A DNA stretch of 64,000 bases from Anaerolineae bacterium (GCA_019913005.1 JAIOHL010000177.1:1-64000); one strand, 5' to 3'; positions 46,911 to 55,278 are shown, numbered from the stretch's first letter. The notes: generated from the sequence alone by a model not told the origin. Translations and numbers: made by a program.

Positions 46911-48436
46911 TGACAACTAGGCCAATACAAAGTATATCAACAGAGTTTTCCATCAAGGGCTATCTGGCTTCGCGCCGGATGGCCTTTGCCCCTTTGATTT
47001 TGATATTTTTCAGTGGCATGAATCTTATTTTGATACAGTGGGTTTTGGTGCGGGAACTCACCGCGCTTTTGTTTGGTACCGAATTGGTTATCTTGCTAGT
47101 GAGCGCCGCTTATTTTCTGGGGATTTCGGTGGGGTATGTACTATCAAAACCCATTCACCTGAATCATTTAAAGCCGCTGGCAGTCCTGACCCTGATCGTG
47201 CATTTAACCCTGCCCATCTGGTTTAGATTAATGGTGACTGGGCTGGATGGGGTGGGAGCCTATCCAGTCGCGTTTGTGCTGCTGCCTTTGCTGACGCCCT
47301 TTGTTGTCTCGGCTTTCTACAGCATCTTTTTACCGCTGTTGATAGATCATCAATCGGGCAGTTTAACCGAACTCTACAGCCTCGAATTGGTGGGGTCGGT
47401 CTGTGGTGTTGCGATATTGGTAATGCTGGGTGGGCTTGGATTACAGACCGTTTATATCCTGTACGGCGCGGGCCTCTTGGCAATCCTCGCGGCACTAAAG
47501 ATCAAGCGAACTTGGCTGGCCTTCATGACCGTTGCGGCGGGTCTCTGGTTAGTGGTTCTGCCAACATTAAACACATGGAGCAATACCCTTTGGTATGTTC
47601 AGTTACGGAATTTGCCAGCGGGAAGCAAAACATTATTTTCCGGCTACAGTGCCTATCAAAAAGTGGATGTCCTCGAAACACCCTATGGAAAGCATTATCT
47701 CTATTTAGACGGCCTCGAACATTTCGGCTCGTATAGCGGCGAGCGATTAAATGTGGTCATGGGCCAAATTCCAGCCGCTTTGTTACAGCCCCCAAATGCC
47801 CTCGTGGTCGGGGCAGGCTCGATGCAGATGGAAGCCCTCATTGCCGAACACACTGGATACGTCACGACGGTAGAGCTAGACCCGATGGTGGGGGAGGTCA
47901 GCCAACGCTATTTTACGCGCTATAACCACATGGATACCCTAACCAATCATCGCCTTATCATTGATGACGCCAAACATTTTTTGGCAAATACCCATGCCCG
48001 CTATGACCTAGTCGCAACCGATGTACCAGCGGCTTTTTCGATTCAAACCGCTACCCTCTATTCCGAATCATTTTATCAATCTATTGCCGACCATTTAACT
48101 CCTCAAGGTGTTTTAGTGGTGGGATTAACCAGCACCTTCGCGCCGGATGATTTAGTCTCTCGGCGGATTGCAGCGTCGCTGTTAGTTGTTTTTGATGAGG
48201 TCATGGTCATTACGGCTCCTTCGGCGGGGTGGAGTTTTGCCTACGCCAGCAACGACATGCCGTTTGGCCGCGCTGAGGTTGAGACAGCATTGCAGGCCCG
48301 GTATGAAACGGGTTACGTGATTTATGATACCCTTGCTGTAGAAACCGTCGTGGGCGATGCCAAACCTATTACCCTCGATTCAATGAATATTGTACTGAGG
48401 GTCAGTTTTGACCGAATCAAAAGCCGTTTTGAGTAG
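46910..48436 (+). CDS. Membrane spermidine-synthase-like protein
   Basis: A 508-residue protein. The N-terminal half (about 25-225) has around seven transmembrane helices. The C-terminal half (about 240-480) is a spermidine synthase/SAM-binding Rossmann domain with YLDGLEHF, ALVVGAGSMQMEALIAE, VTTVELDPMVGEVS and YDLVATDVPA. Polyamine-synthase-like membrane proteins of this layout are common in bacteria, usually with unknown substrate. The ATG at 46910 overlaps the preceding stop by one base (TGATG), indicating coupling with the secreted-protein gene. Confidence 0.82.
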   Translation: MTTRPIQSISTEFSIKGYLASRRMAFAPLILIFFSGMNLILIQWVLVRELTALLFGTELVILLVSAAYFLGISVGYVLSKPIHLNHLKPLAVLTLIVHLTLPIWFRLMVTGLDGVGAYPVAFVLLPLLTPFVVSAFYSIFLPLLIDHQSGSLTELYSLELVGSVCGVAILVMLGGLGLQTVYILYGAGLLAILAALKIKRTWLAFMTVAAGLWLVVLPTLNTWSNTLWYVQLRNLPAGSKTLFSGYSAYQKVDVLETPYGKHYLYLDGLEHFGSYSGERLNVVMGQIPAALLQPPNALVVGAGSMQMEALIAEHTGYVTTVELDPMVGEVSQRYFTRYNHMDTLTNHRLIIDDAKHFLANTHARYDLVATDVPAAFSIQTATLYSESFYQSIADHLTPQGVLVVGLTSTFAPDDLVSRRIAASLLVVFDEVMVITAPSAGWSFAYASNDMPFGRAEVETALQARYETGYVIYDTLAVETVVGDAKPITLDSMNIVLRVSFDRIKSRFE

Positions 48437-48443
48437 CAACAAA

Positions 48444-48977
48444 ATGTCTAATTCTCAATTGCTGCATCGTGTTTATCCTCTGCTAGTCGGGTTATTCCTC
48501 GGCTTTATCCAAACGGGATTGTTTTTTCAACTGAGTTTTACATTTTCGTCGAGTTTTCGCACCTACGTCATGATGGTCATATGCTGGTTAGTGGGCAGTG
48601 TTTTGGGATTAAGAGTTGCCACCAAATGGGCTGTTCCAACAAATGGCTTTCTTCTGATCGCGCTGTTGGCTTATGGAATCAGTAGTGTGGCCTTGCACCT
48701 AAGGCCATTTGAAACCACATTCGGCATACTATATGCTCTCCTCATCATTCTCATGGGCATCTATCCCGGCGTATTTTTCGCCCGCATGAGTTCCATTTAT
48801 CAAGCCCGCCGGTTGTTTTTTCAAGAAAATAATGGTTTTATCATTGGATTAGTTGGTGCGACCTTATTATTTATGCTGGTGGGTCGTTTAGGAATCTGGG
48901 TAAGTCCAGTGTTGGTCGCTGGTTTGGTAACACTTTCGGGGATGTATGGCAACCAATACGACATCCACCCTGCTTGA
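48444..48977 (+). CDS. Multi-pass membrane protein, unknown function
   Basis: A 177-residue protein with about five or six transmembrane helices and no recognisable motif. It may complement the membrane part of the spermidine-synthase-like protein encoded just upstream, since larger members of that family have additional N- or C-terminal helices. The start is uncertain: the ATG at 48444 lies 7 bases after the previous stop but lacks a good ribosome-binding site, and a TTG at 48408 would overlap the previous gene. Confidence 0.6.
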   Translation: MSNSQLLHRVYPLLVGLFLGFIQTGLFFQLSFTFSSSFRTYVMMVICWLVGSVLGLRVATKWAVPTNGFLLIALLAYGISSVALHLRPFETTFGILYALLIILMGIYPGVFFARMSSIYQARRLFFQENNGFIIGLVGATLLFMLVGRLGIWVSPVLVAGLVTLSGMYGNQYDIHPA

Positions 48978-49521
48978 GGGGGCACGGCGACGCGAACCCG
49001 ATGCGGTAGCCGAACTCTATCGCCTCTATGTTCAGTCCATCGCACGATATATTGGCTATCGTATTCCGGATGCCACCGTCGTTGAAGACCTGACAGCCGA
49101 GGTGTTTTTGCGTATGGTGGAGGCTCTCCCGCGTTATCGGCCTACCGGAGCGCCATTTGAGGCATGGCTCTATCGCATCGCCGCAGCACAGGTAGCAAAT
49201 TACTATCGGCATCACCAGCGCCATCCGCAGGCCAGCTTACATGAAGCGATAGGTAGCGAAAGCACCCCTGTGGAGTTTAATGTGCAAAAGCAACAAGAAA
49301 TTCACGAACTACAGTCGGCCTTAACCAATTTGAGCGACGAGCAGCGGACGATTTTGTTTCTACGTTTTGTCGAGCGCAAAAGCCATCAAGAAACCGCCCA
49401 TCTGCTTGGTAAAACAGTTGAGTCTATTGCGACAACCCAACATCGTGCCCTCAAGCAACTTGCTAAAATCCTCGGTGCCGAAAAAACTGAGTCTCCATCT
49501 TTATCTGGAGGGGCATCATGA
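48946..49521 (+). CDS. ECF-type RNA polymerase sigma factor
   Basis: A 191-residue extracytoplasmic-function sigma factor. Region 2 (about 10-85) contains VAELYRLYVQSIARYIGYRI, then DLTAEVFLRMVEALPRY and FEAWLYRIAAAQVANYYR. Region 4 (about 120-180) contains LSDEQRTILFLRFVERKSHQE and the HTH LLGKTVESIATTQHRALKQL. It overlaps the preceding gene by 32 bases and the next gene by 4 bases (ATGA). It should direct transcription of a regulon that may include this operon. Confidence 0.9.
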   Translation: MATNTTSTLLEGARRREPDAVAELYRLYVQSIARYIGYRIPDATVVEDLTAEVFLRMVEALPRYRPTGAPFEAWLYRIAAAQVANYYRHHQRHPQASLHEAIGSESTPVEFNVQKQQEIHELQSALTNLSDEQRTILFLRFVERKSHQETAHLLGKTVESIATTQHRALKQLAKILGAEKTESPSLSGGAS

Positions 49522-50357
49522 CAATACCACCTGATGATCCCTTTGATTTGATAGGGCGCTTGGACGAACTTATTCCGCCCAATCAAGCGGGTGCTGTTTC
49601 TCAAAACAATGACCCTCTGATTGAAATTGCCCGACGCATTACTGAACTACCCCGACTGACGTTGCCTGAGTCTTCGGTTGCCAGTATTGAGGCGCGTCTA
49701 CGGGATGCTGCTCTGACTCTGGGTACACCTAGACCTCGCCTGTCGCGTTGGGGTAGACGTCATATTTTATTATCCACTGCAACAGTGATGCTGGTAACGG
49801 CTCTATTATGGGTCATTTTTGATACCGATCCTGACGACAACACCAACCTACCGATTTCCACAGATACTCCGACTTTAACCGCTACTGCGACGGTCACAGC
49901 TTCTAGCACTGTTACCCCAACACCCACCTTTACCCCCTCTTTGACGAGTACAGCCTCCGTTACACCGCCCCCTACGATCACGCCGACGCCCGCGCCAGTA
50001 GGTACACTGGTGATTGAAGGGCCAGTTGAGGTAGTTGATGGCACAACGGTGGTCATTTATGATATTTTGGTTCAACTTGACCCCCATGACCCCCTCACGC
50101 CAAGTATCCGAGTCGGCGATTTGCTGCATGTGGAAGGTGAAATCGGTGTTGTCGGGAATAGAATTGTTGTGTTGGCAACGGTCACGGTACTAATAGAGGT
50201 TGAGGTCTACATCAGCGACAGTGGTGAAATCTTCCGTGATGATGCCCCATGCGATACACCACCTCCTGCTTGGGCACCGGCCTATAGGTGGCGTGCCCGC
50301 TGTGAAGGAGGACAACCCCCTTCTGAAGGCATGGGCATGGGTGACAATGATGATTAA
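49518..50357 (+). CDS. Probable anti-sigma factor with exported WRARCEGG domain
   Basis: A 279-residue single-pass membrane protein. The cytoplasmic part (1-85) is short and acidic, with a candidate sigma-binding helix region. The transmembrane helix (ILLSTATVMLVTALLWVIF) is at about 91-109. A Thr/Pro-rich stalk leads to an exported beta domain (about 155-260: VIEGPVEVVDGTTVVIYDIL, then VGDLLHVEGEI) ending PAWAPAYRWRARCEGG and a Gly/Met/Asp tail. Position immediately after the ECF sigma gene with an ATGA overlap is the classic anti-sigma arrangement; no zinc-binding HxxxCxxC motif is seen, so the assignment rests on context. Confidence 0.7.
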   Translation: MTIPPDDPFDLIGRLDELIPPNQAGAVSQNNDPLIEIARRITELPRLTLPESSVASIEARLRDAALTLGTPRPRLSRWGRRHILLSTATVMLVTALLWVIFDTDPDDNTNLPISTDTPTLTATATVTASSTVTPTPTFTPSLTSTASVTPPPTITPTPAPVGTLVIEGPVEVVDGTTVVIYDILVQLDPHDPLTPSIRVGDLLHVEGEIGVVGNRIVVLATVTVLIEVEVYISDSGEIFRDDAPCDTPPPAWAPAYRWRARCEGGQPPSEGMGMGDNDD

Positions 50358-50370
50358 AAAGAGGACAGCC

Positions 50371-51483
50371 ATGACACACTTGAAACACTGCGGCAGCTTG
50401 GCTCTCTTGGTAATGTTAACTATGTTTCTGTTGAATCCATCTATCCCATTGCGGGCACAGGATGGCACAAATCCTCCTCCGCAACCGGGGCTTGTGCCCG
50501 ACTTGACAGGGTTGAATTCCGCCCAAGCAGCAGCCCAGTTAAATCGCAATAGCCTTGTGTTGGGGAACGTTTTCACAGTGAATTGGACAGCCACTTCACC
50601 CATTCCCCCCAATCTTATTGGCCCCGGCGGTCAATCCGTAACTCCCGGTCAAGTGCTGCCACTGGGCACACCTGTAGATATAGCCATCTCGCGTACACCC
50701 AATGCAGCACTAGTTTACGATGACAACGACATTACCTTGATTAATTATGCGGGTGTCCCCCTCGACATCGGTAATGTGAGTTTCTCCAATCTTGATGGAC
50801 CCTCTATTGCTTCGTTTGCGGCGAATCGCTGGGGATCGAGCCTGCGTGAGAATCGCTGTATGCAATTATGGTCGGTGGGGCGAAATGGGCCAAAAGCTGT
50901 AGAGGGCTGTCAGTTTATTCAGGGATGGTTGACCACGACCAATGTAGCTGAACATTTTTGGACAGGCAACAATGGCGCAACCCAATTTCAGGTCGTGCAA
51001 AACAACCTACTGATGGGCGTATGCGTGATCGCAGCACAAAGATGTGACTTTCATTTGGAGGCAGCCGGAACGCCAAGCGATGAGGTCAATTATATCTATC
51101 TGGCCTATACCACTGACCGCTTGATTATCATGAACAATTCGTCTGACCAATGGATGCCGCTGGTGGGAACAGTCCTAGTCAATAATGTGGTGGCGCAGCC
51201 CGGTGTTCCACTAGCGATTGGCGACCCGACCCTCTATGGCAATCCGGTGGTCTATGGTCGCATTGATCGTCTTGCTCCCAGTCAGTGTCTCTATTTCACC
51301 AATGGCACTCCGGCTGACCCAAACACCCCTCAGCCGTGTGATGTCCTGACGCGCCTAGACCTCGCCCCTAATACCATTTTTTGGGCAGCGGCTTTTGAAA
51401 TTGACGCCGTGACTCGTGACCGCAATAGCACCTGCCCAGCGGCGACCCCCGGACGGTTGACCATCTGTGCTATGCCGCGCTAG
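50371..51483 (+). CDS. Secreted PASTA-domain protein with Cys/FW domain
   Basis: A 370-residue exported protein. The signal peptide covers residues 1-30 (LALLVMLTMFLLNPSIPLRAQ). A PASTA-like domain (about 38-108: VPDLTGLNSAQAAAQLNRNS, VTPGQVLPLGTPVDIAIS) follows, which in kinases binds peptidoglycan fragments. Residues about 120-230 carry the Cys/FW domain shared with both kinases (NRCMQLW, a Cys, FWTGNN, FQVVQNN, GVC, RCDFHL). The C-terminal part has a further pair of cysteines. GAGGACAGCC precedes the ATG at 50371. It may present or compete for the same ligand as the kinases. Confidence 0.8.
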   Translation: MTHLKHCGSLALLVMLTMFLLNPSIPLRAQDGTNPPPQPGLVPDLTGLNSAQAAAQLNRNSLVLGNVFTVNWTATSPIPPNLIGPGGQSVTPGQVLPLGTPVDIAISRTPNAALVYDDNDITLINYAGVPLDIGNVSFSNLDGPSIASFAANRWGSSLRENRCMQLWSVGRNGPKAVEGCQFIQGWLTTTNVAEHFWTGNNGATQFQVVQNNLLMGVCVIAAQRCDFHLEAAGTPSDEVNYIYLAYTTDRLIIMNNSSDQWMPLVGTVLVNNVVAQPGVPLAIGDPTLYGNPVVYGRIDRLAPSQCLYFTNGTPADPNTPQPCDVLTRLDLAPNTIFWAAAFEIDAVTRDRNSTCPAATPGRLTICAMPR

Positions 51484-51587
51484 AAAAAATCTGTGGCATG
51501 GCGGTATGTTGAACAGACCTGTCATCGCTACAAACGTTTTTCTTTGGGTATCGTCATTTTTGAAGCCGCGATTCAAGTGCTGCATTT

Positions 51588-51606
51588 AAGCCCTAACGGG
51601 CTTTTT
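51588..51606 (+). terminator. Rho-independent terminator of the ECF sigma operon
   Basis: AAGCCC-TAAC-GGGCTT (51588-51603) is followed by TTT, 105 bases after the PASTA gene. The stem is short but GC-rich. Confidence 0.7.
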
Positions 51607-51641
51607 CGGGTGAAAATTTTGCATGGTGTTTCACAAATTTG

Positions 51642-51673
51642 CAAATATTGGCGGGCTAGACTACCAATATTTG
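51642..51673. repeat. Perfect 10-bp inverted repeat upstream of the recombinase module
   Basis: CAAATATTGG and CCAATATTTG are separated by 12 bases. The dyad is 70 bases upstream of the small RHH gene. It could be an operator for that protein or a recombinase-related site. Confidence 0.7.
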
Positions 51674-51742
51674 AGGGGGTATAGAAGTTTGTGCGAGTAA
51701 GCTCCTTTGTAGAACAAATAAAACAACGCAGAGGAGCTTGTA

Positions 51743-51952
51743 ATGAACCACCAAAACCCACTCAGTCTCCCCAAACCACTTGCGAAGCGTAACACTTCAC
51801 TCAATATACGTTTGACCACAGAAGAAAAACAATGGATCGAGGGATTAGCCGCTGCTTTAAATGTGGCTCCTTCTACTCTCGCCCGACATTTCGTTATTCA
51901 AGCAGTACGTTTCCATCTGGCTCGCAAGTCAACTGAAAATAGCAATGGCTAG
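51743..51952 (+). CDS. Small ribbon-helix-helix DNA-binding protein
   Basis: A 69-residue protein. The N-terminal part is basic; NTSLNIRLTTEEKQWIEGLAA followed by LNVAPSTLARHFVIQAVRFHL has the strand-helix-helix pattern of Arc/CopG-type proteins. GAGGAG lies 9 bases upstream. It overlaps the next small gene and lies 360 bases before the serine recombinase gene, so it may regulate the recombination module or serve as a directionality factor. Confidence 0.7.
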   Translation: MNHQNPLSLPKPLAKRNTSLNIRLTTEEKQWIEGLAAALNVAPSTLARHFVIQAVRFHLARKSTENSNG

Positions 51953-52187
51953 TCATTTAGCAGATTTTCCCAATGAACAGTCTCAGGTCAAACAGGCTGA
52001 AATCTCTATGGAATCGCTGTTATCTCGCCTTCATCCCGATTTTCAGTCCAGTTTTGTACCTCTTCCCCCAACCGATGTTGCGCTGGATGCCGAGCAATTG
52101 AAATCTTTCTTTGGTGGGGATATTAGAGCAGCACATGAGCTAATACGTCTCGCCCGAACGATTGTCGAAACTCGTATGGTGGATTGA
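51945..52187 (+). CDS. Small protein of the recombinase module, unknown function
   Basis: An 80-residue acidic, helical protein starting at an ATG that overlaps the stop region of the RHH gene. No domain was recognised (ESLLSRLHPDFQSSFVPL; LKSFFGGDIRAAHELIRLAR). Overlap and small size suggest co-translation with the RHH protein. It is either a recombination accessory factor or an uncharacterised regulator. Local base composition is AT-richer than the cargo. Confidence 0.55.
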   Translation: MASHLADFPNEQSQVKQAEISMESLLSRLHPDFQSSFVPLPPTDVALDAEQLKSFFGGDIRAAHELIRLARTIVETRMVD

Positions 52188-52311
52188 AAAAAAGATTGCG
52201 ATATTCGGGCAAGTTCATTAGGCTCATACGTATCTGCAATCTAGCGAAAGGAGGTTCCGCAGCTGAAGTCTTTGGTTCATTCGTTCAGGATAAAAGAAAG
52301 AGAGACCCCAA

Positions 52312-53901
52312 ATGGTTCGAGCAGTTATATGGTGTGCAGTATCGTCTCATGCCCAACATCAACCGGACAAAATAAGTTTACCACAGCAAGAGGCTGATGC
52401 TCGTGCGGTTGCTGAGATTAATGGGTGGGATATTGTAGATTTGATGATGGTGTCGGGGCATAGTCGGCGTTACATTGATTTCCATGAATTAGCAGATCAT
52501 GCCGCAAAAGAAGGTGTAAATGCGTTCTACAAGCTTCAAAACCACTGGGAAAATCGGGACTTTGATATTCTCATCGTCCGTGATGGTGATAGGTTTGCTC
52601 GCACTCAAGCACTCCATGCTTATATCACAGAACGCACCATTGCAATTGGTGCTCGGATTTACTCTTTACATGATGGTTGGATTGACGATACCAATTATCG
52701 TCTATGGATTGCGATGTCAGGTTATAAATCTGCAGGAGATATTGATCGGCTAATTAAGCAGCGGGATTCCGCGATGACTGGCCGTGCCAAACGAGGACTT
52801 CCAGTTAGTAGTCGGATCCCAATTTCTCATAAACTCATCCGAGATCAAGTGACAGGCAAGGCCCTACGTCTTGAAGTCAATGAAGATCTAAGCCGCTTAT
52901 GGGATGATTTAGCAATACTCATAGTTGAGGGGGTCGCATGGGAAAAAATCGAGTATGAACTCTTTCACCGTTTTGGTCACATAGATCTGAATGGCGACCC
53001 CTACTATCCAGGCTTCATGTACAAACTTATCATGAAGCCATGTTTTTGGGGACACATCGCACGCTATCACCATAGCGCAAGGAGTAAGAATGGTTATCGA
53101 CTAGGATCGTGGATCTACGAAATTGGTGAACCTGTTCCTGAAGGCGCACTGGTTTTTAGAAATACCCACCCAGCGGTATGGACAGGCGATACAGCCGATT
53201 TTGTCAAAGCGGAATTACTGCGGAGGTCGAATGCGGTTCGTGGCAACGCCGATCCACAGTTTACCCATCGCTTTAGCGGACTTGGTATATGCGCCGAATG
53301 CGGGAGCTTCTTATCAACCTTTGTAAAAAAGGATTATCGTGGGTTAATCTGCCCTGCGGCAAAATCGAAGTCTTTGCGGTTACCAAAGTGTAGCAATGGG
53401 AAAGTCATCAACGAGAAAAAGGTCATCGCTTTGATGAACGCCTATCTACATCAGATGATTCAGCATGATACAACCAACGTCTTCGATTCCTTAGCCGATG
53501 ACCGTAAAAAACTAGATAGTCGTATCGAAGTCTTGACCACTGAAATAGAAAAGGAGGAGTTACATGCCAAAATGCTCATTCGTGATCGATTAACTGTTGG
53601 AGACGAGATCCGTCATCTTTACGACGAAGAAATGACGCAAATCAATATGCGACTAAAAAGCATGAAGGCAACCAGTACGATGCTCAAGACTCAATTACAG
53701 AGTCTCCAAAGAGAAACTACGTCGCAGCATACAACGCTAGGGGAATTAGCTGAACTCACACTCGAAGCCTTTTGGCAACAAGAAAGTCGGCTCATCAATC
53801 AGGTGCTCCATCGCCTTATGGGGAAAAATCGATTGCTTTTGCTACAAGGTCAAATTATTGGAGTAGTTGAAGTCAATCGTCGGCAACGCAGCCATACTTA
53901 G
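52312..53901 (+). CDS. Large serine recombinase (integrase)
   Basis: A 529-residue site-specific recombinase. The resolvase catalytic domain (about 1-140) has the Ser in AVSSHAQ (about residue 9-10) and the Arg-rich region RDGDRFART. A recombinase domain (about 150-310) follows. A zinc-ribbon domain has CAECG near 327 and a second Cys pair about 30-40 residues on (LICPAAK, LPKC). A coiled coil spans about 385-470. Large serine recombinases integrate phages and mobile elements between unlike att sites. The gene ends 100 bp before the right 77-bp repeat, the expected place for the element's integrase. The ribosome-binding site is weak (AGAGAG). Confidence 0.88.
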   Translation: MVRAVIWCAVSSHAQHQPDKISLPQQEADARAVAEINGWDIVDLMMVSGHSRRYIDFHELADHAAKEGVNAFYKLQNHWENRDFDILIVRDGDRFARTQALHAYITERTIAIGARIYSLHDGWIDDTNYRLWIAMSGYKSAGDIDRLIKQRDSAMTGRAKRGLPVSSRIPISHKLIRDQVTGKALRLEVNEDLSRLWDDLAILIVEGVAWEKIEYELFHRFGHIDLNGDPYYPGFMYKLIMKPCFWGHIARYHHSARSKNGYRLGSWIYEIGEPVPEGALVFRNTHPAVWTGDTADFVKAELLRRSNAVRGNADPQFTHRFSGLGICAECGSFLSTFVKKDYRGLICPAAKSKSLRLPKCSNGKVINEKKVIALMNAYLHQMIQHDTTNVFDSLADDRKKLDSRIEVLTTEIEKEELHAKMLIRDRLTVGDEIRHLYDEEMTQINMRLKSMKATSTMLKTQLQSLQRETTSQHTTLGELAELTLEAFWQQESRLINQVLHRLMGKNRLLLLQGQIIGVVEVNRRQRSHT

Positions 53902-53978
53902 GGCAAGATTTTTTACGGCAATTATTTTAGATTATGAATTTGTGATTTGAATCAGAAACTGTACAATTAGATATAGGG

Positions 53979-54009
53979 AAAGGTGCAGCGGAAATTACTC
54001 CGCCACACC
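53979..54009 (-). terminator. pdxS terminator at the right element boundary
   Basis: On the minus strand GGTG-TG-GCGGA pairs with TCCGC-TG-CACC around a 6-base loop (53982-54009) and is followed by TTTCCC. It is a variant of the hairpin at the left boundary. Confidence 0.6.
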
Positions 54010-54077
54010 CAAAGTCGCTGGATGTTTTACCAGCCACGTTTCCCAAGCACCAGTGTGTCTGGCGTGACATTAATGCC
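54001..54077. repeat. Right 77-bp direct repeat (candidate attR) inside the pdxS 3' end
   Basis: Identical over 77 bases to 32898-32974. The repeat covers the pdxS stop codon (54027-54029) and the last 16-17 codons, so the gene stays complete after integration. Upstream of 54001 the sequence belongs to the element; beyond 54077 it is pdxS. Confidence 0.9.
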
Positions 54078-54932
54078 GACCATCGCCTCACCCAACCCCC
54101 GGCTGACCTTCGCAATAATATCCGGGTCGTTGTAATGGGTGGTCGCTTCAACAATCGCTTTGGCACGTTTGGCGGGGTCGCCGCTTTTGAAAATGCCGCT
54201 GCCAACAAACACCCCATCCACGCCAATTTGCATGAGCAGGGCGGCATCCGCAGGCGTCGCAATTCCACCTGCCGCGAAATTCACCACAGGTAATTTACCT
54301 GTCTCCGCCACTTCGACCACCAAATGATAGGGTGCCCCGATATTTTTGGCATAGGTCATGAGTTCTTCGGGGGGCATATTTTGTAGGCGGCGGATTTCCC
54401 CTAGCACAGCACGAGCATGACGGACGGCTTCGACCACATCCCCAGTCCCTGCTTCACCTTTGGTACGCATCATCGCCGCACCCTCACCAATGCGACGCAG
54501 CGCCTCGCCTAAATTACGGCAACCACAGACAAAGGGGATTTTGAAGGCGTGTTTGTTGACATGATACTCCTCATCGGCGGGGGTCAATACTTCGCTTTCG
54601 TCAATGTAATCCACCCCAATGGCTTCCAAAACTTGGGCTTCCACAAAATGCCCGATACGGCACTTCGCCATGACAGGGATGGTCACAGCGTTAATAATCC
54701 CTTCAATCATATCGGGGTCGGACATACGGGCAACACCCCCTTGTACCCGAATATCAGCCGGAACCCGTTCGAGTGCCATGACCGCAGCGGCCCCGGCATC
54801 TTCCGCGATTTTGGCGTGCTCTGGCGTGACCACATCCATAATCACCCCACCCTTGAGCATTTGGGCAAGTCCGCGCTTGACTGTCTCGGTGCCTTTTTGC
54901 ACCCCATTGCCGGAATGACCATTGGTAGACAT
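54027..54932 (-). CDS. pdxS: Pyridoxal 5'-phosphate synthase subunit PdxS
   Basis: A 301-residue lyase subunit that makes pyridoxal 5'-phosphate from ribose 5-phosphate, glyceraldehyde 3-phosphate and ammonia supplied by PdxT. Visible are [30 protein letters not shown], the catalytic lysine regions ([27 protein letters not shown]) and the phosphate-binding [15 protein letters not shown] and [14 protein letters not shown] precedes the start. pdxT is not adjacent. The last codons lie in the 77-bp repeat and are probably supplied by the mobile element. Confidence 0.96.
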   Translation of the reverse strand: MSTNGHSGNGVQKGTETVKRGLAQMLKGGVIMDVVTPEHAKIAEDAGAAAVMALERVPADIRVQGGVARMSDPDMIEGIINAVTIPVMAKCRIGHFVEAQVLEAIGVDYIDESEVLTPADEEYHVNKHAFKIPFVCGCRNLGEALRRIGEGAAMMRTKGEAGTGDVVEAVRHARAVLGEIRRLQNMPPEELMTYAKNIGAPYHLVVEVAETGKLPVVNFAAGGIATPADAALLMQIGVDGVFVGSGIFKSGDPAKRAKAIVEATTHYNDPDIIAKVSRGLGEAMVGINVTPDTLVLGKRGW

Positions 54933-55278
54933 TGAAAACCTCTCCTTAATATCCGAACCCTAATTTGCTGCCATGCAAATCCACCAGTGGATTAAAATTT
55001 GGCCTTGAGTAACTTTTTTATAAACAAGGCAGCGTAAACACCTTCAATATTTTAATATAGAGCTATTTTTGCTGAGAAAAGTTCGGCGAATTTGATTGTA
55101 GAGCTACATTTCAAAATCACTATTATTATACACTATCCCATTCACAAAATGATTGGTCAGAATTGCTCATTTTAAGCGAATTAGGGGGATAATTCATACC
55201 TTGCCGCTTCTATAAGACGCACTATAATCTAAAGCGTCGTAAAAAAGTAATTAATTAAATAGTCAAGGAGCTTTGACA
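54933..55278. other. AT-rich intergenic region between divergent pdxS and BMP genes
   Basis: The 346-bp gap holds no supported gene. It contains the promoter of the BMP gene at its right end; the remaining AT-rich part probably carries the pdxS promoter, which I could not place exactly. Confidence 0.5.
55201..55238 (+). promoter_or_regulatory. Sigma-70-type promoter of the BMP gene with overlapping dyad
   Basis: A -35 box TTGCCG (55201-55206) and a perfect -10 box TATAAT (55223-55228) are 16 bases apart. An inverted repeat GACGC (55216-55220) / GCGTC (55234-55238) brackets the -10 box and may be an operator. The ATG lies 51 bases downstream of the -10 box. Confidence 0.7.

Larger units (their letters stand above)
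32898..54077. mobile_element. Putative integrated mobile element bounded by 77-bp direct repeats
   Basis: About 21.2 kb lies between two perfect 77-bp copies of the pdxS 3' end. It contains plasmid-type genes at the left (ParM-like, ParR-like, HUH relaxase, RHH, primase-polymerase), a signalling cargo in the middle and a large serine recombinase at the right end, 100 bp from the right repeat. The intact pdxS is reconstituted at the right junction. Recombination between repeats would restore kdpE and pdxS as convergent neighbours. No tyrosine recombinase was found inside. Confidence 0.75.

Noticed and set aside
52184-52375. A TTG-started 63-codon frame between the small ORF and the serine recombinase.
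   Set aside because: No ribosome-binding site at its start and it overlaps the recombinase catalytic domain coding region by 64 bases in another frame.
32898-54077. Reading the 77-bp repeats as a conserved small RNA or a transposon target-site duplication.
   Set aside because: The repeat encodes the conserved PdxS C terminus and stop codon, which explains its content, and it is far longer than transposon target duplications.
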